Below, in pieces: positions 19,784-31,641 of a DNA stretch of 64,000 nucleotides. This stretch comes from Massariosphaeria phaeospora (lineage: Eukaryota; Ascomycota; Dothideomycetes; Pleosporales), in assembly GCA_011032825.1 (NCBI GenBank), contig JAADJZ010000007.1, forward strand, positions 1,116,001 through 1,180,000. The letters run 5' to 3'. Under the pieces are notes generated by a model. That model was not told the DNA's origin. It ran no database searches and saw nothing but the letters and a program-made list of their open reading frames with translations. The first letter of the stretch is position 1; each line of letters begins with the position of its first letter. A program made the position numbers and the translations under genes.

Positions 19784-20912
19784 CTTGGAGCTAGTCCCTC
19801 ACCGCCATGGCACGCACGTTTCCGGACCTACGCAAGAGCAAACTCGGATTTGAGTCGCGGTGAAGGCAGCCCACTATGTATATGCAGGCACTTGGTTAGG
19901 ATAGGATCCTTGACGGCAACGGCTAGAAAGCGGGATATTTACGGTGCGGCTGTTTTAGGGTGGTGTGTTGATGAGATAGAGAGCCTTGGTGGGATGACGC
20001 GGCGTGGGAGTGGCATACGTACTCACTAGTACATGCCGCCGCTAATGTCTTAATCTATATTTCGTTGACACCTGCTAAACAACAACATATCATATCATAT
20101 CACATTAGAGAGATAGATACATTGCGCCCCACAGCCCATCTCGTAGGTAGATACTCCGCCAGCCACGGCCCCAACCTCCATCTTCTCAACCTCCCCTCTT
20201 CTCCTGCTCGTACTTGCCCCGCTCGTACTTCCCCCTCATTCTCCCTCCTCCTCAACTCAACCCAACTCCCCCGCATAAACCCCCTCCGCACCCCTGAAAC
20301 CCCTGAAACCCAGCCCGTCAGAACCGTCCACGAGAAAACTGTCAGCTCTTCCAAGCCGCGGCGCATTTGCATTGTTGATGCTAAGCCTGAGCCTATCGAT
20401 CCTTCATGCGAGGCGATCTTGGTCTTGAATACCCATACCTAGCCTCGATGCCGGGAATAAAGGTGGAGTAACTGGAGTCATGGCTTTACCTATACATACG
20501 AGCTGATACCGAAGAGTTTGGCAAGCCGTGCGGAACTGAACCCAGGGACGATCCGATGCGATACGATACGAGATTTTGATTGAATTTTTGATTTCTTTGA
20601 TTTTCATCAATACGGACATACATGCGGGATATAACTATATAAGACACAAAACAAGAAGGCGCGGAGGAGCACACGTTAGAAACGTGCATGTTCCAGGCCT
20701 GGTGAGCCCCGCACAAAAAGCATCGACAATTAGAGTAATATAAGTAGACGCCTAGCTTAGCCCAGCCTGGGCTGGGACAAAAGCCAAGAATGATGCCATT
20801 TTCTTTTGTTTTCTGCACTGCGCTAAATGCTCAATCGATCAACGCCGATGGGGTAATGAGGAAATACATTGACGAGAAGGAGGGGTGCATGCTCGTTAGA
20901 AGAAAGTGCGGG
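19784..20912. other. Intergenic, no supported gene
   Basis: Between the HET-like gene and the 3' end of the membrane protein at 20913. The frame at 20065-20442 opens on TTG, lacks a suitable ATG and is Pro/Thr/Arg-rich low complexity. Short AT-rich steps such as ATATCATATCATATCA at 20086-20101 are present. This gap is the boundary between the accessory island and the core genes. Confidence 0.5.
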
Positions 20913-22536
20913 TTATGACAGTACGTTGTTCGGGCAGCCCTTGTTGAGGATCTCAGAGGGGACTTCACTGTGGACGCTGAAGCGTACTTCAGTGCCAGGG
21001 TGTTGCTTGAATATGGGTGCAGTATCGACGGTGGTGCGGGTATCGTGGCGTTCATGCTTTACGTTCTTGCCCGGAAGACCGGCCGATGGGGGCAGTGGGG
21101 TCATGGGGACTTTGGGTGTTTGGACAGTGCTTGCGTTGGGGTCGGAGCTCTCCCGAAGTGCTTCCATGTTCGCCGGGAGATCGGGGACTTCGGGGATGGT
21201 ATAGTGCTTGTCGTCTTCGGAGCATGTGGTCGACTGGGTCATGCGGAATTGCTCTTTCAGCTTTTGCGTTTCGATGCGGTTCGTTTGCTGGTCCACCCAT
21301 GAATCTACCGTTCGGAAGCGAGGTACCGAGGATCGCTGGGTCATGAAGCTGTCACGGCCTGCAATATGAGTGTTCGTGTCGCGAGCGGGGTCGTGTGGCG
21401 TCAGTGGAGCATTTGAATTTGTCCAGCTGAATCTGCTGATCATTGGCCCTCCTGGAGCTGCGCGGCTAGATATTTCGGGTCGGTTATTCATGAATTGCTT
21501 GAAGGTCGGTGGCGCAGGAAGAGGAGATAATGACCGGTCTTGTGGAGCATTTGGGAAGACGAGGTCGGAGCCATCGGACAATGATCGCGTATTGTGTGTC
21601 GATTCACTGCGTCTTTGCTTTTGGGTCGGGAGAGCAGACGAGGATGGCGCTACGCTGTTGTTGTTATGTCCATGCGAGTCGAGATTGAAGCTTCGTGGTA
21701 TAGTCTCTGGAGAAACACTTCTGTCTGGGCCAGGTTGTCGGGTGAAGCTATCGCTGCGTTGGAGGGCCGTCAGAGGTCTCTGTGATGAGCTCGAACCTGA
21801 TCGAGCAACTGCCGCAGTTGCCTGTGGATGAGCAACCCTTCCATCTTGCATGTATCCATAATTCTCGTCATACGATGGCTTTGTGTCCCAGGTACTTTCA
21901 GTCTGCTTGGGAGGTGCTGCCGGACGTGCCCGCCGTGCGAATTGGCGTTTGGCGTGCAGGACTACTTCCGTGAATGAGAGGTTGCGTTTCCGCATAGTGT
22001 AGATAGCGAAGATGATCATCACAATGATCATAGTTGCACCTATCCTATTAGCCAAATGATATGCCAGGAATTTAATACCTCCACATACCGATGGATCCAG
22101 CAGCGATGAGCAGATGTTCGGTCGATGACGAAATTCCATTCCTTTCACGCGGTGGACCTGGAGGCGGTGAAATGGAAACGACAACGGTTTGGGTGGGATC
22201 ACTGTTTAGCAGAGCTCCTCCGGTAGACTGCGCTATAGGTACAGTGATGGTTTCCAGAATCTGGAGTTGTCAGGAAGGTGCCCCATCTTTGCCTTCAAGT
22301 AGAATGCTTACCGGTGGTCTAGGTTCGTCGTCGTCGTCATCGGCATCGTCGCTTTCGTAGTCCAGGTCGGTAGGAGAAGGTTGAGCCTTCCTTCGCACGT
22401 TCGCCTGGTCGAGTCCTGAGCGTACAGTAGCCGTGGGCTCGAGAGTGGCTTCGCCGTCGAAATCGTCTTCGCCTTCCAACACTGTCGTTCGCACGATCAC
22501 ATAGTCCACCCCTCCACGCGGCCTTGGGACCGGCAT
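20913..22536 (-). CDS. Single-pass membrane protein with disordered tail
   Basis: Three exons on the minus strand: 22536..22312, 22260..22089 and 22040..20913. Introns of 51 and 48 bp (GTAAGC...CCAG; GTATGT...ATAG) restore one frame of about 508 residues. The outer part is acidic and Ser/Thr/Pro-rich, with a long Asp run and the segment TVVVSISPPPGPP. One membrane span follows (LLIAAGSIGATMIIVMIIF), then a basic stop-transfer segment TMRKRN and a disordered Ser/Pro/Arg-rich cytoplasmic tail. No signal peptide is seen after the ATG used (MPVPRPRGG), so a further 5' exon may exist upstream. The topology resembles fungal wall-stress sensor-like proteins, but no sensor domain can be named. The exon join is well supported; the start is not. 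Confidence 0.72.
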
Positions 22537-23941
22537 GTTGTCGATGAGCTCGTGACCTTAGATAGAGGGGAACCCTCTCAGGTGTCCTGCAGCTCAGCGC
22601 CGTCCACAACCAACATCTGAAGATCGCCCAGCGTCAGTGATGGTCCGAATCGAAAGTAAGTGAACAGTCCCAAGCCTGCTAGGACTGCTGTTGAAGAGAA
22701 CGAAAAGAAGGTAGTGGTTGAACGAAAGAAAGAAAGAAGGATTAGCAACAGCAGCCCGGCTGCAGAACGAAAGACAATGAGCAGGCAAGTCAGCAGCTGT
22801 GCAGCGAAATGCTGGGCAAACGCTTGGAGCTACAAGGGCAATGCGACGGGGAAGCGGAGCATATGAGGAAGTGCATAAAGGACGCTAAGAGTGAGTCGAC
22901 TCTGGTCCCACGTTGGTTTGAAGAGAAGGTCACGGTGCGGGTGCATCGTTAGGCGCGAACCGACTCAATTAGCTGCACTTAGTGGTGCCAATAGCCGCGA
23001 CGGGCAGGAACAGGAAGGCTAAGTGTGCATAATCTGACCCCATCTGGGAGTTGTGCTTGGTGGATGGCGCGAGCATGGCATCGAGTTGAACTTTGAAGCG
23101 GCCCCTGTGTCAGCGGTCGGTGGTGGTGTTTCAAAGTCCGCTTGCGGCGTCGAAGCTACGATGCAGATCAGATGCGCCACAGGGGCTCACTTCGAGACGC
23201 CCAAGTAGCGTGCATTTGGCATGCTCTGAGGGCAGTTTGGTGTGGTGGTGGTGGTGGTGGTGGTCGTCGTCGTCGCACGAAGAGACGAAGGGCATACGAA
23301 CACGCGCACAGTCGTACGGCGAATATATCGTGGACGCGTATCCCACAGCATCCGGTACGTACGAATGCGCCGGCCAGCGCCGACCGGTCAAGCCACATGA
23401 TGCAAGGAACGATGTGCTGCGCCGCGGCCGGCGTTCTCGATGGTTTTTGCCATTCACAGTCGTCAGCTTGGCGCTTCGCACGCATACGTCCTCGACTGCT
23501 CGGTCTGCTCGGAGCGCCATCTGCCTTGCCCCGGACAACCGCCAGCCGGACGCATGCCCAGGCCGATGGCGGGGTCGCGATGCAAAGAGGCCAAGAAGTT
23601 TCGCGGAGACGACAAGAACGGAAGAAGTCGTTTCCTGAGCACGGAAGAGATTGTTTCCTGGCGATTTCGAGTGCTGTCTGTCGCACGCACGCCTCGAGTG
23701 GGACAGGCGCAACGGGGAACGCAACGGCGGAGTCAGTCAGCCTGGCGGGAAGTCGCTCATTAGCAAGCAGGTATGAGTAATAGACGACGGCGCTCGCAGT
23801 CGGGCATCCAGCGCTGGTCGTGGTCGTACCTCAGGGTGGTTGGGGGCTGAGTCCAGCTCGAAGGTTCGTGGAGCTGCTTCGCCTCCTTGGGCGGATGTAA
23901 TCCATCTTCTCTGTCACCAGACCGGAAGGCGTTGCCGTAGT
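22537..23941. other. GC-rich intergenic with overlapping chance frames
   Basis: Several long frames overlap on both strands at 23093-23780 (up to 212 codons), but none has family motifs; they are Arg/Ser-rich on either strand, as expected of GC-rich DNA. A TGG/TCG trinucleotide run lies at 23238-23275. No RNA gene was recognised. Confidence 0.5.
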
Positions 23942-23942
23942 G

Positions 23943-23950
23943 TATAAAAG
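23943..23950 (+). promoter_or_regulatory. TATA-like box upstream of glycine-zipper gene
   Basis: TATAAAAG, about 200 bp before the ATG at 24150, followed by a pyrimidine-rich leader containing TACTCCGTA at 24058-24066. Confidence 0.45.
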
Positions 23951-24149
23951 AACGCGTGGTCGCTAACATCGTCATCATATCCACGTCGTTGAGTTCACTT
24001 GCCACGGCTTTGTCCGACTCATCTCCATCGATCTCCCCACTCCCATTCCCTCCTCCGTACTCCGTATTTTACCCCTCCATCCGCCCCTCTTCGCTCCTAC
24101 CCAACGCCATCTCTCCACAGCAGCAACAACACCATCACCCCACGCCAAC

Positions 24150-24844
24150 ATGTCTGACCCGTACAACCAATACGGCCAGCACAACCAGCAATACAACCAG
24201 CCTCCTCAGGGCCAGTACGCTTCGCCAGCCCCGGGCCAAGGGTATCCTCCGCCTCAGGGCTACCAGCAGGCCGGGTACGACCAGACCCAAGGCTACCCGC
24301 AACAGCAGGCGCCCTCCGGCTCATCGGGATACTACGGCGGAGGAGAGCAGCAGTACAATCAGCAATACGGTACTCCAGCGCATGGTGGTTTCGAGCACGG
24401 CCAGCATCAACAGCAAGCAGCGCCCTACGACTACAACCAGCAGCAGCAAGGGTAAGCCATCCCCGATCGGGAAACGTGTTTCGAAACATCACTGACCTAT
24501 ATCGCAGCCAATATAACCAGCAATATCCAGGCGCCGCTCCGGCGAACGGCCAGTTCCCCCAACAGGGTCCCTATCCTCACGATCAGTACCCCCAACATTC
24601 GCAGGCCCCCAATCCCTACGGCCAGCCGGGTCAGCAGAACTACGGTCCCACCGATCCAAATGCGCAGCCCGAGGGTGACCGAGGACTGATGGGCGCTCTC
24701 GGTGGAGGTGCAGCTGGATTTCTCGGCGGCAATAAGATGGGTGGTCACGGTATCATGGGCGCCCTCGCCGGTGCCGTGCTCGGCAGCAAGCTCGAAGACA
24801 AGAAGAAGACCAAGAAGCACGGCGGCGGCGGTTACTACCATTGA
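24150..24844 (+). CDS. PYQ-rich glycine-zipper protein
   Basis: Two exons, 24150..24451 and 24508..24844, joined over a 56-bp intron (GTAAGC...GCAG) so that QQQQG continues as QYNQQYPG; 212 residues. The first 165 residues are low complexity, built from Tyr, Gln, Pro, Gly and Asn (PQGQY, GYPPPQGY, YNQQY), prion-like in composition. The C-terminus is a glycine zipper: GLMGALGGGAAGFLGG, then GIMGALAGAVLGSK, ending in Lys/Gly/His-rich DKKKTKKHGGGGYYH. Glycine-zipper segments of this kind associate with membranes or self-assemble. Small proteins of this design are common in ascomycetes without an established role. Length and exon join are well supported. Confidence 0.85.
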
Positions 24845-27002
24845 TTTGCATCATTCTTGGTTGGCTCCGTAGTCTTCTCATCATATGGCGTTCCGGTTAG
24901 GGTGGGGGTTTATTGTGTAAGGGCACCACGGTATTGCTTGGCCTTGCATCATGAGAAGTGCAGTTAGTGTGAAATGATACCTGTTTCGGAATATAATTAT
25001 AGCCCTCTAGATGAATACTCGAGACGTACCAGGTCCCTTGAACTGACGCTGATGTTACTTTTGAAGGTAGTTTTGTCTAAAATAGGCTCTATTGATTTCG
25101 ACACCAGATTCGTGAGATAGAGTTTGGCCATGGTTTCCGAGTCGACTAGTGCATACCTATGATCATTCTGATCCATTCATCCACCGACAAGCCTATGACT
25201 CTAAAGCCAGCACCGGTGATACAACAACATGTCTCACACGTGTAATTTTTTACAGCCGCCTCCCATTGTCCCTCGAAATCCTCAATGTTCCACGTCGAGC
25301 CACCAACCTTTTCTTATACACCACCCGCCAAGCCGAAACATGCCCATCGAGATCGGGACCCACAAACCGTTCACAGCTCAGTACAGGACCAGCGAGCCCC
25401 GCAGCTTGAAACGCACAGTGTCTAGAGTGGCGCAATGGGGATGGGGCGTGCCTCGGCTGGCGGGAGGATCATGCCAAGACAGTTGGTACCTGGAATTTGG
25501 GGCATTTGCGACTGAGACATTGATGAACACCATCGTGCGCAGAGGGCCGGGAACCTGGGGAGACACGTGTTGATGGGCTGATGGGTTGAGATGGAGGAGG
25601 CGTTGGGGACTCTTAGGAGTTTGCGACTTGATTCTGGGGCGGGTGATCGGCCCACCGTACCTTCATCAACACATACAGTAGCGACCTGCTTTCCCAATCC
25701 ACCGATCGGTCGTCCACTATATATAGCCCACCTCCTCTACGCCCACAAGCACTATACCGAACACACTGGAGCCTGGCAAAGTTCCCAGCCATCATCCAGC
25801 CGCGGCGTTGCATCACCGACCCGCCTCAATCTACACCACACGCATCACGAACACCTCAAACCCGCAAAAAGAACAACACACGGCATACGCAAACATCCAC
25901 CCGCTCCGATGCCCGGAACAGCCTCACTTTACCTCTACCCCAGGATCAGAAATTATAAATCCATAACAGAGCTAGTCGTTTATGCCGTTAACGTCGTACA
26001 GCTGTGTATCTATAGACTCAGTGAAGGGGAGAAACAGCCAAGTCCGCGTTTCCGGACTCGTCGTCGAAACCACGCGTCAGTAAAATCCCCCGAGAGGCTG
26101 TAAACCATCACGGCTGCTCAAGCAGGACAGGTAAACCTCATTTGTTTGGGTTTGCGTGCGCGCAAGCTTTCCTTTCCTTTCCTTCTTTTCCTAGTTCCAT
26201 TTTTCTTTTTCCCTACATATCGCCTCAACAACGGGGCTGGATCGAAATAAAAAGTCCTGTTATCACCAAGTCTTGCCACCGTTCCTTCGAAACTCCACAC
26301 AACGGATTTCAGGACCTGTTTGGCTTGCCGTGTGCGCACGTCGCGCGCTTGTTTCGTGGATTCGCGTCCGATGTTACACAGTTCCCCGCAGTTTTGCGGA
26401 GGGATGTCTGTTGTTTGCCAGTGTTCGTGTCTCACGGCCTTCCGCGGTAAAGGGGATCAGCAACCATGTCAGCTAGGTGGGCCTGGATCTTGAGAGTAGC
26501 ATTTGGTTGCATCGATTGTTCCGTCAAGTGCAAAACAACTTACAGGGGAACTCGAGGGAAATGATGTACCTCCGATCAGGCCATACCGATTAGAGACGAG
26601 GATTGACATGCAAAAACGGCATTCTCGATGGGTTGGTTGCGTGGTAGCAAACGCTTTTATTTCCCATTTTAGCTGATTCTTGTTCTATATTGCGAGGCAG
26701 ATTCCACTACTCTATATATGAGAGGTAGTTGACAGTGGTTTAGTCTTGATTACAAGGCAGACTTCATCAATGCCGTAGGTAAGCGGTAGATCCCATCGCG
26801 TTCGGTCTTAATTGATGATTCTGAGTTTTGTTGCGATATATCAGCAGCGCTAGGTGCGCGGAGAAGTACAACGATTTCCACATTCTTCTATGCTATATGC
26901 AAGAATAATACAATCAGAGGAAATTATATGCGATGAACCCCATGCTAACCTGCATAACATGCTCAACACCACTAATAGTTTACGAGCCGAACTGTAGCGC
27001 TT
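24845..27002. other. 2.2-kb intergenic region, no convincing gene
   Basis: Frames at 25149-25573, 25591-26103 and 26118-26450 overlap on both strands and lack motifs. A TATATATA-like string at 25718-25725 precedes no supported coding region; the only ATG frame after it (from about 25910) gives 64 codons without similarity that I can name. CT-rich tracts lie at 26166-26215. Confidence 0.5.
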
Positions 27003-27771
27003 CTAACCCTTCCAGACGCGGGGACCGGGCGTCTTGTACGTCTCAGCCTTGCTCATGTAGGTGTCGACCATGATTCCAGGGTCGCTCTGAGGAGCGTATC
27101 CGGGGATGGTAGCCACAAAGTCTCCGCTGGGCTGGGCAGTTCCGGATCCAGAGACGACAATCTGAGCACACTCGGCGTAGAATTGCGGGGTGTTGGCTTG
27201 GTGCAGCGCGAGGAGCTCGTGGCGGATCAGGTAGTTTCCTGGCGCCAGGCTGGCGGGGACGGTGGACTCCCACTTGAGGTTCTTGAGGACCTTTGCGGTG
27301 CCCCAATTCTTGCCTGAGATCGGAGGCGCCGTCATGCCCTCCTCGTCGATCTTGAACCACTTCTTGCCGGAGCCGTCGCACGACTTGAAGTCGCCGGCAC
27401 ACTTGTACATCCAGACCATCACCGGGCCCTGCTCGTGCGTCCACTGCTTCCAGATGGCTTTGACTTTGCCTCCGGCCTTGACGGGGGCTGAGAGATCGGC
27501 CGACGTGCCGCCGTTGCACATGACTTTCCTGTCAGTGACGGTCATGGTCGGGTTGTAGTCGGGCCATTGACGCTGAATGGTCTTGGGGCCAGTAGCGGGG
27601 GAAAAGCCCTCGTAACTGAAGTATGATTAGCTCGGCTCTGTTGGACTTGACAAGGGAATCATCTTACCCAGGGTATGTCACGCCATCGATTTCGTAGCTC
27701 GTGACGGCACCGTGAGCAGCGGCCTGAGCAGCGAGGAGCGCGACAGCAGTGAAGGTAGATGAGAAGAGCAT
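27003..27771 (-). CDS. AA9 lytic polysaccharide monooxygenase
   Basis: Secreted copper enzyme that oxidatively cleaves cellulose or related glucans. Exons 27771..27668 and 27615..27003 flank a 52-bp intron (GTAAGA...TTCAG) and give 238 residues, a normal AA9 length. The signal peptide MLFSSTFTAVALLAAQAAA ends just before His-Gly-Ala-Val; that N-terminal His is the first ligand of the histidine brace. The second His lies in RHELLALHQA, and the axial Tyr in the QFYAECAQIVV motif. Other AA9 marks are CNGG and WKQWTHEQGPVMVWMYKC. There is no cellulose-binding module, and the chain ends shortly after the catalytic domain. The gene stands alone with a TATA box close upstream; expression is probably induced by plant cell wall. 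Confidence 0.95.
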
Positions 27772-27835
27772 CTTGTTCGGGATCTTCGACTTGGAGCGAC
27801 GACACAGAAAAGACAAGACCAGCTCAATACCTATC

Positions 27836-27845
27836 TTTTATATAC
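27836..27845 (-). promoter_or_regulatory. TATA box of the AA9 gene
   Basis: On the minus strand GTATATAAAA, about 65-75 bp upstream of the ATG at 27771. Confidence 0.6.
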
Positions 27846-29553
27846 TCACCCTGATCATCGTTCGCACGAGATGACCACCATATTCCACCAATACTGATCC
27901 GCAATATCGGTTGCCACCTTCAGTTGAAAAAACATACCACATGCAACCACGAGACAGTCGCAAGCCTCCCTCCCCAGATAGCCTGCAAAGTAGTCGGAGA
28001 TTAAAAAGCTGTATATCGACATTGTGATTGCGGCCCGACGAGCCCTGATTGGGCCACATGAGCCACTATGCCGGCTGCTGTGATGCCGAACCAGTTGGGG
28101 AAGGATGGTCAAGCTTCGCTGTACCCCGGATGTTTAATCTATCCGTCGATACAGCCTCATGCGGGGTGACCACATACTCAGATTGTCAGAAGCCCGAGAA
28201 AGTCTATTTTGGTAAGCGGAGAAGTCTAGAGACTGAGCGAGCGCGAGATTCTTGATTCTCAGACCGTTAGCCCGGTTGAATTGGCTTGCGGTGCTTTGGG
28301 TAGCGACGGGAATGGCGTTGAAGAACGCGTGTTGATGATATTGCAGCAAATGGCAGTTCCAAACGATTCGAGGCGTTGCGTCGCTGTCCTTTGACCCCTC
28401 GGCTCTGGCTCTCCATCTAATCGACTTGATAGTGAAGGAGGAGGAAAGTCGGGAAGAGGGTTGAGAACGTCGTGTTGTCAACTAACCTGGAACGCTAGGC
28501 TATAGATAGACTAGCTTCATTCTCACTTTATCGCTTCTCATTGCGCATTTCCATCTCTTTCATTCCTTTCCTGCCACAGTTTCCATCTGGTATCAATTTG
28601 TCCCTCGTGTACGAAACAGGATGTCGATTTTGACGCTGGAACATGCCCGCCTCGTTGACGCGCACCTCTCAGTTGACGCTGACGATCGATGAAGGCCGCA
28701 GACGCCTTCAGCCCCCCTCGGCGGTCAGTCGGTCATCTCTGTAAAGCTCGAGGGGCGAGGTTGTTCTGTTACAAAAGATGCAAGAATGTATGCCCTCGAC
28801 AATACAGTTAAGAGGAAAGGCGGATGGAAAAGAAGTGTAGAAACAGTTGCCTTCATTTGCTGGTTGTTGTAAGACTGCTATTCTTAGCACGTTACGTCGC
28901 ACTCAGCAGTTGTACGAAAGACTTTGCGACGCCTGGCAGACCACTGCTAGGTTTGACGAAATCGTGTTCTCGAAGTGCCTCTTCCTACTCACGTTAGACA
29001 GCGCGAGCCAAACCAGAAATTCAGAGGCTGAGAAGCTCAGCTGGCCATGATTCCAATCATGGACGTTTCGAAAGCTCTGGCCCTGAGGCACAGCAGCTCA
29101 GCCTCCAAACCACACCCTAAGCGCTGCTGCGGACGCGCTTCGACAACGGGACTTCCACTCCCGCCGCGCGCCCACCCAAGTTAGAACAGTAGGGGCGAGT
29201 GGGATCGTACATACTGTCCGATTTTAGTTCTAGCGCTCGGCTTGAGCCCTTGTCCGAAGCATGTGTGGCTTCTATTCTAACACCAGCAGCGCCGACCGCC
29301 GGATTAGCGATCCTCCGTGAGGCGCAACACAGGAATACATACGCAAACATGGATACGTCTTGCTAATGGACGTCGTGGGTTTATGTGTATACATATACTG
29401 TGCGTTCTCCACAAGATTGAGAAAACATCAGCCCTCATCATCAACACCATCAACATCGTCCACATCATCTACATCCACATCCACATCAGCATATATTTCA
29501 ACATCAACTTTTTCAGTACCTCTCTACTTCCATACCCACATTCATCAGCACCA
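27846..29553. other. 1.7-kb intergenic region
   Basis: Divergent spacer between the AA9 gene and the cupredoxin gene. Frames on both strands (27838-28112, 28134-28481, 28708-29350) lack motifs. The last 150 bp before 29554 is a CA/TC-rich leader (CATC-type repeats from about 29436), typical of a strongly expressed fungal 5' untranslated region. Confidence 0.5.
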
Positions 29554-30291
29554 ATGCTTTCATCCACTATCATCGCTGCTCTCGGCGCCCTTCCTATGGC
29601 ATTCGCCTACTATCCCGCCGGCAATGCTACCGCTTCCTACGCCGCAGCGCCTTCAGGCACCGGCACTGCTAGCCCCAGTGTTCAGACCGTGACGGTTGGC
29701 CAGAACGGCTTAACATTTACGCCTGACACTATTCGTGCCAACGTTGGAGACGCGATCACTTTCCAATTCTTTCCCAAGAACCACTCCGTTGTGCAGGCCG
29801 ACTTCAACAACCCTTGCAATCCCAAAGAGGGCGGCATCTTCAGTGGCTTTTCTTTCCCTACATCTGCTGGACCTGCCAACCAAACTTTTACCATTACCGT
29901 CCAGGATGACAAGCCCGTCTGGCTGTACTGCTCTGCCCTCCAACCAAAGCCTCACTGCGCAGCTGGTATGGTCGCCGTCATCAACCCTCCAGCACAAGGC
30001 CCCAACACCCTAGATGCCTTCCGCAATCAGGCTGCGAAGACCAACACCAGCACATCGCCCTTGACTGGACCCAGCGGAGGCGAGGTCGAGAACGCTAGCC
30101 CAGGCTCTGCCTCGCCGAGCAGTTCCTCGCCCAATAGCACCGTACCCAGCCCTGGCTCTCCCAGTAATTCCGCACCAAGTGGTACTGCCTCTGGTACTGC
30201 TGCAGAGTCTACCGGCGCTGCTTCCTCGCTCGTCGTCAGCAGCGGTGCTGTCGGTGCCATGGTTGCTCTGTTCGCTGGTCTCCTTCTATAA
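29554..30291 (+). CDS. GPI-anchored extracellular cupredoxin
   Basis: Single exon, 245 residues, starting at ATG 29554 (MLSSTIIAALGALPMAFA, signal peptide); the open frame reaches further upstream but has no better start. The cupredoxin domain spans about residues 35-145: GLTFTPDTIRANVGDAITFQF, the first copper His in KNHSVVQ, then WLYCSALQPKPHCAAGMV, which supplies the Cys, His and Met positions. A Ser/Pro/Thr/Gly-rich stalk follows, then the hydrophobic tail GAVGAMVALFAGLLL, typical of GPI attachment. Proteins of this class sit at the plasma membrane or wall. Whether it is redox active or only binds copper cannot be told from sequence. Confidence 0.9.
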   Translation: MLSSTIIAALGALPMAFAYYPAGNATASYAAAPSGTGTASPSVQTVTVGQNGLTFTPDTIRANVGDAITFQFFPKNHSVVQADFNNPCNPKEGGIFSGFSFPTSAGPANQTFTITVQDDKPVWLYCSALQPKPHCAAGMVAVINPPAQGPNTLDAFRNQAAKTNTSTSPLTGPSGGEVENASPGSASPSSSSPNSTVPSPGSPSNSAPSGTASGTAAESTGAASSLVVSSGAVGAMVALFAGLLL

Positions 30292-30770
30292 ACACCCCGT
30301 GTTCCTATGTTTTAGTGCGCCAACATGTACGATATACTAGCGGAGTCCGATACAGGTATCGCAATGCATCATAGGCTGGATTGGGTTTTGCATAGCGAAT
30401 TTTTGCATTAGCGACTTGCTGCATAGCGATGGAGTTTTGGGCCTCGAGCATTCATTGTAGTAGTATCATCAAAACACCAATATACCCGTTTATCTATCTT
30501 CCATAAATAATTATGTTCGCGAGCAGTTTAAATATGAAGATTCACCGTCATATTACTTTTCGTCTTCATCTTCATGAAATGGCTGAGCCAATCAGCGCTC
30601 GTTGTTGCAACTCGAAAACTTAGCGGCCCCATGCCGTTTCCGGCTAGCCCCCACCACATTGGCAAAATTAACCTTGCCCAGATTCCATCTCTTTACATCG
30701 CATCTCCAATTCGCACCTCACACACCCAGCGCAGGATATCCACTTCTTTGCGCTCTCACATCCAGCCAAA
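30292..30770. other. Intergenic and leader of ribosomal protein gene
   Basis: Contains the cupredoxin 3' end and the eL22 promoter. Only short chance frames, such as 30574-30855, are present. Confidence 0.5.
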
Positions 30771-31392
30771 ATGTCCACAGGAACAGTATGTACACCGCTT
30801 TGCTGTCCGCTGGGTTGAGCAGTATCTGCGCTCCCAGCATAGAACAGTAGGCTAAGTGCACAATGTAGAAACCGAGCGCCGGCGGGGCTAAGGGACAGAA
30901 GAAGGGACAGAAGATCACCAAGAAGGTATGCGCTTGCTAACTTCACCCAAAGTAGAGAAACCCTATGCTGACGAGCCATTGCCTAGTTCACCATCAACTG
31001 CTCGCAACCCGTCAACGACAAGATCTTCGACATCCAAGCCTTCGAGAAGTTCCTCCACGACCGCATCAAGGTTGCGGGCCGCACCGGAAACCTCGGCGAC
31101 AGCATTCAGATCTCGCAACAGACGGGCGGCAAGATCGAGGTCATTGCGCACCAGGAGTTCTCAGGCCGTTACCTGAAGTACCTGTACGTCTTCTCCCCGC
31201 ATACACACAATGGCGCACATGTTTAGCGGCGTGGCTGTAGAGATTTTTGCTGACTACCTCCACAGGACCAAGAAGTTCCTCAAGAAGCAGCAGCTCCGTG
31301 ACTGGCTCCGCGTCGTTTCCACCTCCAAGGGCGTCTACGAGCTCCGCTTCTTCAACGTTGTCAACGACGAGGCCGACGAAGATGACGAGTAG
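30771..31392 (+). CDS. RPL22: 60S ribosomal protein eL22
   Basis: Four exons: 30771..30785, 30869..30925, 30987..31183 and 31266..31392, giving 131 residues. The first exon holds only five codons (MSTGT). Joined, the protein reads [20 protein letters not shown], then [40 protein letters not shown] and [20 protein letters not shown], with an acidic tail DEADEDDE. These are hallmark eL22 segments. It is a component of the large cytosolic ribosomal subunit. Three short introns in a small gene, the first just after the start, are typical for fungal ribosomal proteins. All splice sites are GT...AG and keep frame. Confidence 0.96.
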
Positions 31393-31641
31393 ATACGTTG
31401 CTTTTCAGAATACCGACATGATTTGCACGGAGTCGTTGGCACAAAAATGGGAGCCGGCGGCCATGTTCTAGAGGGTATATAGTGCGATTTCAATGCATTG
31501 CCAGGGTTACCCCGTCACGTCCACCTTCGTCTACACACGCAATCTCGCTTTCGTTATACATTTTTCACTTGTACACTAACACCTAGGGTACGCATGATCG
31601 CTACCTAGTTCGTTCTGGGTCGGATACTACCTCTACTGTAC

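Noticed and set aside
20065..20442. 125-codon frame after the HET-like gene
   Set aside because: Opens on TTG with no internal ATG near the start; composition is low complexity and matched by an antisense frame.
23093..23780. Several overlapping frames of 170-212 codons on both strands
   Set aside because: They overlap each other, have Arg/Ser-rich composition from GC-rich DNA, lack motifs and show no splice pattern that improves them.
25591..26103. 170-codon plus-strand frame preceded by a TATA-like string
   Set aside because: No domain, low-complexity His/Thr/Pro content and no plausible start context.
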